From: Dolomitihabitans soli
GTDB taxonomy: Bacteria; Actinomycetota; Actinomycetes; Streptosporangiales; Streptosporangiaceae
Direction: 5' to 3'
Assembly: GCF_022213955.1 (NCBI RefSeq)
Contig: NZ_JAKNTW010000020.1
Coordinates: 186,001-250,000 of the forward strand
Length of the DNA: 64,000 bases
Shown here piece by piece: positions 40,414-48,890 of the stretch. Numbering within the stretch: position 1 is the first letter of the stretch; each line of letters starts with the position of its first letter. Made by a program: the position numbers and the translations under genes. Below the pieces are notes generated by a model. The model made no database searches, was not told where the DNA came from, and was given only the letters and a program-made list of their open reading frames with translations.

Positions 40414-41274
40414 ATGGCCACTCAGCGGGTACTCGACTCAACGATCTTCTACCGGGAACTCGGCGCCGGCACGCCGATGGTCTTCCTGCACGGCAACCCG
40501 ACCTCCTCCTATCTGTGGCGGCACATCCTGCCCGCCGTCGGCTCAGGCCGCCGCCTGGCCCCGGACCTGATCGGCATGGGCGAATCAGGCAAGGCCGCCA
40601 TCGACTACACCTTCGCCGATCACGCCCGCTATCTGGACGCCTGGTTCGACGCGCTCGGCCTGGATGACGTGGTGCTGGTCGGCCATGACTGGGGTGGCGC
40701 GCTGGCCTTCGACTGGGCCGCCCGCCACCCCGGACGGGTGCGCGGCATCGCCTTCACCGAGACCATCGTCAAGCCGATGGCCTGGGAGGAGTTCCCCGAA
40801 GGCGGGCGGCAGCTGTTCCAGGCGATCAAGACAGAAGGCGTCGGCGAGTCCATGATCCTCGACGACAACGCCTTCATCGAACAGGTCCTGCCCGGCTCCG
40901 TCGCCACCCCTCTCAGCCAGGCCGACCTCGACGTCTACCGCTCGCCGTACCCCACCAGGGAAAGCCGGTCGCCGCTGCTGCGGTGGCCGCGTTCGATGCC
41001 GCTGGGCGGGGAACCCGCCGACGTCGTGGCCAGGGTCGAGGCCTACGACCAGTGGCTGGCGACCAGCGCGGAGGTGCCGAAGCTGCTGATCACGTTCGAG
41101 CCCGGCCCCGGGGCCATGATGGGGCCGGAACTCGTCGGCTGGTGCGCGGCGAACATGGCCGGGCTCGAGATCGCGCGGCACGACGTGATCGCCGGGCACC
41201 ACACCCCGGAGGACCAGCCGCACACGATCGCCGCGGACATCGCGGCATGGGCGGACAAGCACCGGCTGCTTTGA
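40414..41274 (+). CDS. Haloalkane dehalogenase (DhaA-like alpha/beta hydrolase)
   Basis: 286 residues. The oxyanion region HGNPTSSYLWR (N28), nucleophile GHDWGG (D92, W93), acid in FTETIVKP (E116) and base H262 (followed by H-T-P-E-D) match subfamily II dehalogenases such as DhaA. These hydrolyse carbon-halogen bonds of haloalkanes to alcohols. It follows the PPOX gene by 40 bases. Other alpha/beta hydrolase activity cannot be excluded. Confidence 0.85.
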   Translation: MATQRVLDSTIFYRELGAGTPMVFLHGNPTSSYLWRHILPAVGSGRRLAPDLIGMGESGKAAIDYTFADHARYLDAWFDALGLDDVVLVGHDWGGALAFDWAARHPGRVRGIAFTETIVKPMAWEEFPEGGRQLFQAIKTEGVGESMILDDNAFIEQVLPGSVATPLSQADLDVYRSPYPTRESRSPLLRWPRSMPLGGEPADVVARVEAYDQWLATSAEVPKLLITFEPGPGAMMGPELVGWCAANMAGLEIARHDVIAGHHTPEDQPHTIAADIAAWADKHRLL

Positions 41275-41372
41275 ACCCCGGAGCGATCCCCGAGCGCGGG
41301 CTCGTGCCTGCCCTGTCCACGCCGTTCGTGCCTGCCGAGGCCGCGGCGGCCCCCGGCAGGACGGCACCGTGG

Positions 41373-41396
41373 GCTCCGGCCGGGGGTGGCCGGAGC
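41373..41396. terminator. Terminator between dehalogenase and ABC-F gene
   Basis: GCTCCGGCC (41373-41381) and GGCCGGAGC (41388-41396) form a perfect 9-bp stem with a G-rich 6-base loop, between convergent genes and just before the ABC-F stop. Confidence 0.7.
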
Positions 41397-41402
41397 TCGC
41401 GG

Positions 41403-43025
41403 TCAGAGCCGGAGCCGCGGCCAGCCTGCCGTATCGCGCAGCAGTTGCCTGTCGTGGGTGGCCAGCACCACGGCGGCACCCGTTACGGCCAGCGCCTGCG
41501 TCAGTTCCTCGACCAGGGCCATCGACAGGTGGTTGGTCGGCTCGTCGAGCAGTACGACCTGCGGTCGCGCGGCCAGCAGGACGGCCACGTCGAGCCGCCG
41601 TTGCTGGCCGATCGACAGCTCGGTCACCGGCCGCTGAGCGGCACTCGCGGGAAGCAGGCCAAGCTGCGAGAGCCCGAACCGGTCGGCCGGGTCGAGCTCG
41701 CCCGAGCTGACGAGCCGGCCCACGACCTCTTCGTAGACCTCGAAAGCCCGCCGCCGCGACGGCGGCGGCGACTCCTGAGCGAGCAGGCCCACCCGGGCGC
41801 CCCGCTTCCGCTGGACGGCCCCCGAGTCCGGCGCCAGCGTCCCCGCGAGTACGGCGAGCAGGGTCGACTTGCCGGAACCGTTGGGCCCGGTCACCACGAG
41901 GCGGTCACCGGCCCGCAGATGCACCGAACCAGGCGATTCGAGCCTGCCGCTCACCATCACCTCATCGGCCCGCAGGAGCGTGGCTCCCGGTGGCGCCTCG
42001 AGCCGCGGCAGCTGGAACCGCAACGGCGGCTTGGGAACGTCGACGACGTGTGCCTGGAGTTCCTCCTGCCGCCGGTGCACCGCCCGCACCAGAGCGGGTG
42101 CCCGGGTCGCGCGGGTGTGCTTGCCGGTTCCCTTCTCCGGCCGCCACCCGGTGGACAGCCGGTTCTGCGCCGCGGAGAGATTCTGCGCGAGCCGCTGCTG
42201 TTCGCTCTGCTGATCCCGGTACTCGGTCTCCCAGCGTTCGCGCTCGGCCTGACGCCCCTCCCGGTAGCCGGCGTATCCGCCGCCGTAGGTCCGGGGGCGG
42301 CCGTCGCTGGTCGGGTCGAGGTCGAGCACCGAGGTGACGACGTCGGTCAGCAACGCACGGTCGTGGCTGACCAGCACCACCCCGCCCGCGTGCTCACGGA
42401 GGCGGACGGTCAGGTGGTCGAGGCCCGCCGCGTCGAGATGGTTGGTGGGTTCGTCGAGCAGCAGCAGGTCGTACCCGGCGCCCAGCAGGCAGGCCAGCCG
42501 GATCCGGTACCGCTGCCCGACGGAGAGCCCGGCCAGCGGTCGAGTGCGGTCGTCCACCGCGCCGAGTGCGGCGAGCGAGATGTCGACGCGGCGGTCGGCG
42601 TCCCAGGCGTCGATGGACTCGGCGGCCGCGAGCGCGTCGGCGTACGCCTGATCGGCACCGGGCCGTTCGTCGGCGAGTGCGAGGGTCGCCGACTCGAACT
42701 CACGGAGCACGGCGCGTACCTGGGCGAGTTCGACGTCGATCAGGCCGCCGACCGTACGGTCGTCGCCGACCGGCATCTCCTGGTCGGCGACGCCGAGCGT
42801 GCCCGCCCGCCGTACCGAGCCGGAGTCGGGAACCAGGGTTCCGGCGAGCACCTGCAGCAACGTGGTCTTCCCGCGGCCGTTCTCGCCGACCACCCCCAGC
42901 CGGTCACCGGCGGAGACGGTCAGATCCACACCGGTCAGAACCGGCCGGCCGCCTCGGGCGAGACGCAGGTCGGTGGCGTTGAGATGGGCACGCGAATGTG
43001 CCGGTAGAGCAGTAAGGGGGGACAC
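41403..43025 (-). CDS. ABC-F ribosome-protection type ATPase
   Basis: 540 residues from GTG 43025, which has GGAGG four bases upstream; a longer frame to 43082 lacks such a site. Two ATPase modules without membrane segments: Walker A GENGRGKTT and GPNGSGKST, signatures LSVGQRYRIRLA and LSIGQQRRLDVA, Walker B LLLLDEPTNHLD and VVLLDEPTNHLS. The linker between them has the charged Arg/Glu/Gln-rich helix pair of ABC-F proteins. Family members eject macrolides, lincosamides, pleuromutilins and others from the ribosome. The second signature and EPTNHLS deviate slightly from consensus. The leader upstream suggests antibiotic-induced attenuation. Confidence 0.9.
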   Translation of the reverse strand: MSPLTALPAHSRAHLNATDLRLARGGRPVLTGVDLTVSAGDRLGVVGENGRGKTTLLQVLAGTLVPDSGSVRRAGTLGVADQEMPVGDDRTVGGLIDVELAQVRAVLREFESATLALADERPGADQAYADALAAAESIDAWDADRRVDISLAALGAVDDRTRPLAGLSVGQRYRIRLACLLGAGYDLLLLDEPTNHLDAAGLDHLTVRLREHAGGVVLVSHDRALLTDVVTSVLDLDPTSDGRPRTYGGGYAGYREGRQAERERWETEYRDQQSEQQRLAQNLSAAQNRLSTGWRPEKGTGKHTRATRAPALVRAVHRRQEELQAHVVDVPKPPLRFQLPRLEAPPGATLLRADEVMVSGRLESPGSVHLRAGDRLVVTGPNGSGKSTLLAVLAGTLAPDSGAVQRKRGARVGLLAQESPPPSRRRAFEVYEEVVGRLVSSGELDPADRFGLSQLGLLPASAAQRPVTELSIGQQRRLDVAVLLAARPQVVLLDEPTNHLSMALVEELTQALAVTGAAVVLATHDRQLLRDTAGWPRLRL

Positions 43026-43121
43026 ACTTCCTCCAAGGGCGCAGGCGTCCGCGCGCGCCGGCACGACAAGAGGCGTGGGCACGGGGAGACCCGCGAAAGG
43101 TGAGAGACGTCAGCGCACAGA

Positions 43122-43179
43122 CTCGGCCGCGCCCGGGCCCGTTGATCGGGGTCGAACCGGGACAGCACAGGCGGCCGAG
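43122..43179 (-). promoter_or_regulatory. Attenuator-like stem in the ABC-F leader
   Basis: CTCGGCCGC (43122-43130) and GCGGCCGAG (43171-43179) are perfectly complementary arms 40 bases apart, lying between the leader peptide stop and the ABC-F start. Inner sequences such as GCCCGGGC (43131-43138) offer alternative pairings. This could switch between terminated and open forms when a ribosome stalls on the leader peptide. Confidence 0.5.
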
Positions 43180-43189
43180 GTGGTCGTCC

Positions 43190-43213
43190 TCAGAGGAAGT
43201 ACAGATACTGCAT
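43190..43213 (-). CDS. Seven-residue leader peptide (MQYLYFL) upstream of ABC-F
   Basis: An ATG at 43213 opens a frame ATG CAG TAT CTG TAC TTC CTC TGA, giving MQYLYFL, 165 bases before the ABC-F start on the same strand. Short aromatic-rich upstream peptides are a known device for ribosome-mediated induction of ABC-F and erm genes. The upstream site is only GGCTGGCGGC, a weak Shine-Dalgarno, so the call rests on position and on the following stem. Confidence 0.45.
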   Translation of the reverse strand: MQYLYFL

Positions 43214-43357
43214 GCCGCCAGCCTACCAGCGGATCTTGGAAGCACCCTCAGATCAAGGGACCTCAGGGCGGGGAAAGCGGTTGGACGCAGGCCGACGGAG
43301 ATCCGGGGCAGTGCCCCGACACGCCGTCTCCGGGCCTTGCCTCGCCGCGGTCAAACC

Positions 43358-43477
43358 CGTGTAGCCCAGCCGTACCCGCACGATGGCCTGCGGGCCGGCA
43401 TGCTTCATCGTGTTCGTCAGCGCCTCCTGCACGATCCGGTAGACGGTGAGACCCGCGCCCCATCCCCACTCCCCCGG
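43358..43477 (-). pseudogene. Remnant of a NarL-type sensor histidine kinase ATPase domain
   Basis: The minus strand reads GAGLTVYRIVQEALTNTMKH, then AGPQAIVRVRLGYTG, which is the N-box of the HATPase_c domain in NarX/LiaS-type kinases (LxRIVQEALTNxxKHA). The kinase body before it and the G boxes after it are absent. It is a short relic between the ABC-F leader and the MFS gene. Confidence 0.6.
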
Positions 43478-43536
43478 CGTGCCCTCACGGGTCTGCGAAG
43501 CAGGATCGTGCCGCCCCACATCCGGTCGCGGCCTCA

Positions 43537-44748
43537 TCACGCGGCGGACGCTCCGCGAACGCGAAAGCTGATCAGCAGGGCGGTGAGGGTGAGCAGGGCG
43601 AAGGCGAGCGCCATGCCCGGATACCCGGCCAGCCCCAGACCGAGCCCGCCGAGCGCCGCTCCGGCGAAGACGCCCGAGCTCATCCCGGCCGCGTTGAGGC
43701 TGAGCGCCGAGCCGCGAAGCGCCCCGCACCGTCTCACCAGCAGGCTGACGACGCACGCCGCGACGGTCGCGTGGCTCGCCCCGAGCAGCGCGGTGAGCAC
43801 CAGGGCCGGCGGCAGCAGCGAGACCCAGTACAGGGCGCCCATGGACACGAGCGCGACCAGCAGGCCGAGCCGCAGCATCGTCTCCGGGCCCAGCCGGTTC
43901 CCCGGGCCGGCACCGGCGCGACCGGCCAGCAGGTTGCCGACGAAGAACGACACCCCGCTCAGGCTCCAGACCAGGGTGACCTGTCCGGGAGAGAGCCCGA
44001 AGCGCTCGTGGTAGAAGGCGGCCAGGTAGGCGAGGTAACCCATGAAGGCGGCGGTCCGCAGGGCCGCGACGAAGAGGAGGGGCACCACGCCGGGCACCGC
44101 GGCCAGGGCTCTGAACGACGCGAGGTAACCCAGCCGGTCGGACCGGGTGACGGAGTCGTGAGCGCCTCGGACACCTCCGATGAGGAAGGCCGGGGCGAGG
44201 ATCAGGGTTGCGGCGGCCACCGCGAGCAGGTTGCCCTGCCAGCCCCACAGCAGAGCCGGCAGGGCGATCACCGGCGCGGCCAGGACGGCGGCCAGCGACT
44301 GCGTCGCGGTCACCAGGGTCGCCGCGCGACCGGCCGCGGCCCCTGAGCCGAACCGGTCCGCCGCGGCGGCCGTCAACGCGGGGTTCAGTACGGCGATGGC
44401 CGCCCCCACCAGCGCGCAGAAGATCGTCATGGTGAGGAACTCGCCCACCGCGCCCAGCGCCGAGGAGGCGCCCAGCAGGACGAGCGAGCCGGCCACCGCC
44501 CATCCCCGGGGCACCCGGTCCACGAACGGGGCGAGTGCGGTGCCGATCACCAGGGCGGCCAGCCCGCCGATGCCGCGCAATCCGCCGACGGCCGCCACAC
44601 TCGTGCCCGTCTCATCCGCGATCGGCACCAGGAAGGTGCTGAAGACGGTGAAGGGCAGCAACCCGACCGCCGAGGCGACCAGGTACGGCCACAAGGAGCC
44701 GGCCATACGGAGGTCGCCGGGGACCTGTTCCTTCATCTCTTGCGTCAT
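43537..44748 (-). CDS. MFS transporter
   Basis: 403 residues with about 12 hydrophobic helices. The loop after TM2 reads LAPFVDRVPRGWAVAG, an MFS motif-A-like D-R-x-x-R pattern. No substrate motif is recognised. It is divergent from the metal/F420-0-type importer across a 300-base spacer that carries a Zur-like site, so a role in metallophore or cofactor export is possible but inferred only. Confidence 0.82.
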   Translation of the reverse strand: MTQEMKEQVPGDLRMAGSLWPYLVASAVGLLPFTVFSTFLVPIADETGTSVAAVGGLRGIGGLAALVIGTALAPFVDRVPRGWAVAGSLVLLGASSALGAVGEFLTMTIFCALVGAAIAVLNPALTAAAADRFGSGAAAGRAATLVTATQSLAAVLAAPVIALPALLWGWQGNLLAVAAATLILAPAFLIGGVRGAHDSVTRSDRLGYLASFRALAAVPGVVPLLFVAALRTAAFMGYLAYLAAFYHERFGLSPGQVTLVWSLSGVSFFVGNLLAGRAGAGPGNRLGPETMLRLGLLVALVSMGALYWVSLLPPALVLTALLGASHATVAACVVSLLVRRCGALRGSALSLNAAGMSSGVFAGAALGGLGLGLAGYPGMALAFALLTLTALLISFRVRGASAA

Positions 44749-45050
44749 GGGGGATCGGCCAGCCTCGTTCCGTGGTAGGGCCGGTCGTGCGGCGGTGCCC
44801 GCTGGGGGGCGGTCAGCAGCACGACAGCGGGGATCGCCCGGTCGCGGATCATCCGGCCGGGCAGCGAGCGACGCACATGAGCCCCGGCATCATCGGCGCG
44901 GAGCCGGCGAACGTCACAGTCTCGCCTTCCCACCGAGCACCAGATGCACATTGCTCGCAAAAACATCTCAATCGCAAATATGTCACACCAATCACTATGC
45001 TAGCGTGATTGATAACGGTTTTCACTTCCAAGATTGGACGAACCTCCCCC
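44749..45050. other. Divergent spacer between MFS and importer cassette
   Basis: 302 bases without a recognised gene. The left two thirds are GC-rich with no protein-like frame I can name. From about 44935 the sequence turns AT-rich. It has TATGCT at 44996-45001 (possible -10, within TATGCTAGCGT, the same 11-mer as before the ROK gene) and a Zur-like palindrome right after it. Confidence 0.5.
45010..45024. promoter_or_regulatory. Zur-like operator
   Basis: TGATAACGGTTTTCA is a 15-base near palindrome: TGATAAC, central G, GTTTTCA, with 6 of 7 arm bases paired. It fits the actinobacterial Zur box (TGAAAAnGnTTTTCA-like). It begins about nine bases after the TATGCT -10 candidate and ends 26 bases before the permease start, an ideal repressor position. 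Confidence 0.6.
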
Positions 45051-46172
45051 ATGCGTGTGTCTCCGGCTGACCGGTTGCCCGCGGACTCCGCGCCTCCAGC
45101 CTCGGCGGAGCCGGAACGAACCGGGCAGTGGTTCGGCTCCCCGACCGGCCTCACCCTCACCGTGATCGCGCTGGCCGTGATCCTGGCAGCGTCCGTCCTG
45201 GTGGCCATCGGTCTCGGTCCCGCCGTCATCCCCCCAGACGAGACCGCCCGCTACGTCTGGGCCGCGCTCACCGGAGGCGCCGTCTCGGCGGACGACTTCA
45301 CGACCTACCAGATCATCTGGCAGGTCCGCACGCCCCGGGTCCTGCTCGCCGTCGTAGTCGGAGCGGGCCTGAGCGTCGTCGGCGTGGCGATCCAGGCCAT
45401 GGTCCGCAACGCGCTGGCCGACCCGTTCGTGCTCGGCGTGTCCTCGGGCGCCTCGGTGGGAGCCGTCACCGTGAGCGTGTTCGGCGTGCTCACCACGCTG
45501 GGCGTCTACGCCCTGTCGGCCGGCGCCTTCCTCTCCGCGCTCGCCGCCTGCGCACTGGTCTACCTCGCCTCCTACACCCGGGCGGGCCTGACGCCGCTGC
45601 GCCTGGTCCTGACCGGGATCGCCATGGCGTACGGATTCCAGGCGCTGATGAGCGTGCTCATCTACCTGGCACCCGACGGCGAGGCGACGAGCACGGTCCT
45701 GTTCTGGACGATGGGCAGCTTCGGAGCCGCCGCCTGGGGGTCCCTGCCGTTGGTCTCCGCCGTCGTGATCGCCGGTGTCGTGGAGCTGCGCAGACACAGC
45801 CGTTCCCTCGACGTCATGGCGCTGGGCGATGAGACGGCCGCCAGCCTCGGGGTGAACACCGCCGGGCTGCGCGGGAGGCTGTTCGTGCTCACCTCCGTGA
45901 TGACCGGCGCGATGGTCGCGGTCAGCGGCGCCATCGGTTTCGTGGGGCTGGTCATGCCGCACCTCGTGCGCATCGTCGTCGGCGCGGGCCATGCGCGGGT
46001 GCTGACCGTCGCTCCCCTGGCGGGCGGCGTCTTCATGGTCTGGGTGGACCTGGTGTCCCGCACCCTTCTCGCGCCCCGCGAGCTCCCGCTGGGCGTCATC
46101 ACCGCGCTGGTCGGAGTCCCCGTCTTCATCACGTTGATGCGCCGCAGAGGCTATCTGTTCGGGGGGCGTTGA
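45051..46172 (+). CDS. FecCD-family ABC permease (putative F420-0/metallophore importer)
   Basis: 373 residues from ATG 45051; no good Shine-Dalgarno is seen. FecCD features: RTPRVLLAVVVGAGLSVVGV, ADPFVLGVSSGASVGA, GFVGLVMPHLVRIVVG, and about nine or ten helices. Together with the next two genes it matches the three-gene cassette annotated in other actinobacteria as a proposed F420-0 transporter. That substrate is a database proposal, not shown by experiment as far as I know; the Zur-like site suggests zinc or a metallophore instead. Confidence 0.85.
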   Translation: MRVSPADRLPADSAPPASAEPERTGQWFGSPTGLTLTVIALAVILAASVLVAIGLGPAVIPPDETARYVWAALTGGAVSADDFTTYQIIWQVRTPRVLLAVVVGAGLSVVGVAIQAMVRNALADPFVLGVSSGASVGAVTVSVFGVLTTLGVYALSAGAFLSALAACALVYLASYTRAGLTPLRLVLTGIAMAYGFQALMSVLIYLAPDGEATSTVLFWTMGSFGAAAWGSLPLVSAVVIAGVVELRRHSRSLDVMALGDETAASLGVNTAGLRGRLFVLTSVMTGAMVAVSGAIGFVGLVMPHLVRIVVGAGHARVLTVAPLAGGVFMVWVDLVSRTLLAPRELPLGVITALVGVPVFITLMRRRGYLFGGR

Positions 46173-46173
46173 C

Positions 46174-46968
46174 ATGGACCTCCGACTCGATGCCCTCTCC
46201 GTCGTCGTCAATGGCCGGACCCTGCTGCGAAGCCTGTCGCTGGACGTCCCCGGCGGCCGGATCGTCGGGCTCGTCGGACCCAACGGCAGCGGCAAGTCCA
46301 CCGCGCTGCGCTGCGTCTACCGCGCCCTGCGTCCCACCACGGGAACGGTCTGGATCGGCGGCGACGACCTCGCGACGCTCACCCTGCGCCAGGGCGCGCG
46401 AACCGTCGCCGCGCTGGCCCAGGAGAACCAGACCGACCTCGACTTCACCGTGGCGGAGGTCGTCGCGCTGGGACGCACGCCCCACCTTCGCGGCAACCGG
46501 CCCCTGAGCCCCGGCGAACGCGACCGGTGCCGGCGGGTGATGGAACAGGTCGACGTCCTGCATCTGGCCGATCGCGGCGTGCTCGCGTTGTCGGGCGGCG
46601 AGCGCCAGCGGGTCCTCGTGGCCCGCGCGCTGGTCCAGGAGCCCTCCGTACTGGTGCTCGACGAGCCCACCAACCACCTCGACGTGCGACACCAGATCGA
46701 ACTGTTGTCGCTGCTGCGGCGGACCGGGCTGACGGTGCTGATCGTCCTGCACGACCTCAACCTGGCCGCCGCGCTCTGCGACCTGCTGGGCGTTCTGCAC
46801 GACGGCTCACTGACGGCCTACGGCACACCGCGCGAGGTGCTGACCACCGACCTGGTGCGGCGGGTGTTCGGGGTCGAGGCGAGCGTCGTGTCACACCCGC
46901 TGACCGGAGATCCCCAGCTTCTCTACTCCCTTTCCCCATCCACCACCACGGAGAGAACCTTTTCATGA
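46174..46968 (+). CDS. ABC importer ATPase (FhuC-like, same cassette)
   Basis: 264 residues, one base after the permease stop. Walker A GPNGSGKSTALR, Q-loop ALAQENQTDLDF, signature LSGGERQRVLVARAL, Walker B VLVLDEPTNHLD and H-loop VLHDLN. Energises uptake through the FecCD permease. Its end overlaps the binding-protein start (ATGA). Confidence 0.9.
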   Translation: MDLRLDALSVVVNGRTLLRSLSLDVPGGRIVGLVGPNGSGKSTALRCVYRALRPTTGTVWIGGDDLATLTLRQGARTVAALAQENQTDLDFTVAEVVALGRTPHLRGNRPLSPGERDRCRRVMEQVDVLHLADRGVLALSGGERQRVLVARALVQEPSVLVLDEPTNHLDVRHQIELLSLLRRTGLTVLIVLHDLNLAAALCDLLGVLHDGSLTAYGTPREVLTTDLVRRVFGVEASVVSHPLTGDPQLLYSLSPSTTTERTFS

Positions 46969-47975
46969 TCGAACCCACACCCGGCAGGCGCTCCCCGTTG
47001 CGCGCGATGCTGATCCCCGCCATGGCCGGCATGATCCTGGTGACCGGCTGCGGCGCCCAGGTCACCGCGCGGCAGGGCGCGCCCGCACCGGTCAAGGTCG
47101 CACGCTGCGCGGAGGAGGTGGAGTATCACCGCCCGCAACGCACGGTGGTCTACGAGGCCGGGAGCGCGGACAAGATGTTCGTCCTCGGGCTCACCGACCA
47201 TGTCGCCGGTTACGTCATGCCACCGGCGAACCCACCCGTCACACGATCGCCGTGGGCCGCGGAGTACGCCAAGGTCAAGATGCTCAGCGACGACCTCCTC
47301 AACCGTGAACTGGTGGTCGACGCCAAGGCCGACCTGGTGGTGGCCGGTTGGCAGTCGGGCTTCAGCGACCAGCGCGGCATCACGCCCGAGATCCTCGACG
47401 GTCTCGGCATCCAGAGCTTCATGCACAGCGAGACCTGCTACAACTACCCCGACCATCCGTTCAAGGTGGCACCGTTCCAGGGCCTGTACACCGACCTGGA
47501 ACGCCTGGGCGCGATCTTCGGCGCCCAGGACCGCGCCAGAAGGGTCACCGACCAGCTCAAGAAGCGGGTGGCGGCGGTCCGGGAACAAGCACCCAAGGGC
47601 TACTCGCCACGGGTGTTCCTCTACGACTCCGGCACCGACCAGCCCTTCACCTCAGGCAACCAGGCCCCTCCCCACGAGATCATCGAAACGGCGGGCGGGA
47701 CGAACATCTTCGGCGATCTCGACGGCCGCTGGACCTCCGTGGGCTGGGAGGCCGTCGTCAAGGGCCAGCCGGAGATCATCATGATCCTCGACTACGGTGA
47801 CAAGCCCGCCAAGGAGAAGATCGCCTTTCTGAAGTCCTCGCCCCGGATGCGCTCGGTGCCCGCCGTACGCCACGACAGGTTCCACATCATCGACTACAAC
47901 GAGGCGATCAGCGGGCCCCGCATCGTGGACGGCCTGGAGAAGTTCGGCGCCTATCTGCGCGAACTCGAACGCTGA
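46965..47975 (+). CDS. FecB/BtuF-type binding lipoprotein (same cassette)
   Basis: 336 residues with lipobox VTGC (Cys29). It is a helical-backbone (class III) binding protein with conserved pieces such as TVVYEAGSADKMFVLGLTDH, SFMHSETCYNYPDHPF and FGAQDRARRVTDQLKKRV. The Cys/Tyr/His-rich segment HSETCYNYPDHPF could contribute to metal or metallophore binding. GAGAGAAC lies before the ATG. Confidence 0.87.
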   Translation: MIEPTPGRRSPLRAMLIPAMAGMILVTGCGAQVTARQGAPAPVKVARCAEEVEYHRPQRTVVYEAGSADKMFVLGLTDHVAGYVMPPANPPVTRSPWAAEYAKVKMLSDDLLNRELVVDAKADLVVAGWQSGFSDQRGITPEILDGLGIQSFMHSETCYNYPDHPFKVAPFQGLYTDLERLGAIFGAQDRARRVTDQLKKRVAAVREQAPKGYSPRVFLYDSGTDQPFTSGNQAPPHEIIETAGGTNIFGDLDGRWTSVGWEAVVKGQPEIIMILDYGDKPAKEKIAFLKSSPRMRSVPAVRHDRFHIIDYNEAISGPRIVDGLEKFGAYLRELER

Positions 47976-48219
47976 GAGCCCGCCTCGCCCCCAGGCGTAC
48001 GAAGGCGCGCCGTCACCGCTGCTGTCCGGTCCTGTTCCGCGTCGGCTGCCCCTCCGCTTCGGGAGGCAGCCTGGATTCCTCGCCGGGCAGCGTGGTGCCG
48101 GACTCCACGGTGAGCAAGTTGGTACCCAGTCCTCCGTCAACCCGGCCATACTGATCGTCCTGATCCCCACCAGCCCGACCATGGCTTTTGGCCGTGGGGG
48201 GCGCTTCAAAGGACAATGG
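47976..48219. other. Gap between importer cassette and tetR
   Basis: 244 bases between convergent genes. I see no credible protein frame and no perfect long stem, only GC-rich imperfect inverted sequence; termination of both units must occur here. Confidence 0.4.
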
Positions 48220-48813
48220 TCAACGCGCGCGCAGTGACTCCAGCAGCCGCGACAGCACGGCCTGGGTGTCGGCCAGGTCGCCCGGGTCGGCGGTCGACGC
48301 CAGCCACAACGCCGCCTCGTTCATCGCCCCTGACAACAGCCTGGTCAGCGGTGCGACCGGCTGTTCGACGATCACTCCCGCCGCCATCAGCTCGGTCAGC
48401 GCCTGGGCCAGGTGACGGGCCGAGGCGGCCTCGTCCAGCGCTCGCCACTCGTTCCAGCCGAGGACCGCGGGGCCGTCGACGAGCATGATCTGCTGCACGT
48501 CGGGGTCGGCGCCGGCGGCGAGGAAGGCCTGGCACCCTGCCACGAGCTGCGTCCACGGGTCGTGTTCGGCGTCCGCGGCGGCGGCCACGCGCTCCCCCAC
48601 CTCCTGCTGGATCTCCGCCAGCACGGCGCGGAACAACTCGGCTTTGCTCTCGAAGTGGTGGTAGAGCGCGCCCTTGGTGACGCCCGCCGCGCGCACGATC
48701 TCCGACAGGCCGACGGCGGCGTACCCCTGGGTGGCGAACAGCCGCCTGCTCTCGTGGAGCAGGGTCCGCCTGGTCCGCTCCCGCAGCACCGCCCTGGTAT
48801 TCGGCGTCGTCAT
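48220..48813 (-). CDS. TetR-family repressor (VOC gene partner)
   Basis: 197 residues from ATG 48813, with AAAGGAG nine bases upstream; an ATG at 48834 lies inside the operator and is less likely. HTH: VGLSEIVRAAGVTKGALYHHFESKAELF. The C-terminal domain is of the common TetR_C type (QQIMLVDGPAVLGWNEWR). It is divergent from the VOC gene, with two palindromes between them. Confidence 0.88.
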   Translation of the reverse strand: MTTPNTRAVLRERTRRTLLHESRRLFATQGYAAVGLSEIVRAAGVTKGALYHHFESKAELFRAVLAEIQQEVGERVAAAADAEHDPWTQLVAGCQAFLAAGADPDVQQIMLVDGPAVLGWNEWRALDEAASARHLAQALTELMAAGVIVEQPVAPLTRLLSGAMNEAALWLASTADPGDLADTQAVLSRLLESLRAR

Positions 48814-48830
48814 CGTCTCGAACTCCTTTG

Positions 48831-48876
48831 ACATACCGTTGGTATGTGAACTAATTTCGACATACCAACGGTACGC
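48831..48876. promoter_or_regulatory. Two TetR operators (ACATACC-N3-GGTATGT type)
   Basis: ACATACCGTTGGTATGT (48831-48847) is a perfect palindrome with a 3-base centre. ACATACCAACGGTACGC (48860-48876) is a second, imperfect copy 29 bases downstream. They lie between the tetR and VOC starts and should repress both genes. Confidence 0.8.
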
Positions 48877-48890
48877 GAAAGGGGACCACC

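Noticed and set aside
48013-48216. 67-codon minus-strand frame just downstream of tetR
   Set aside because: No ribosome site, no similarity and mixed composition; treated as gap sequence.
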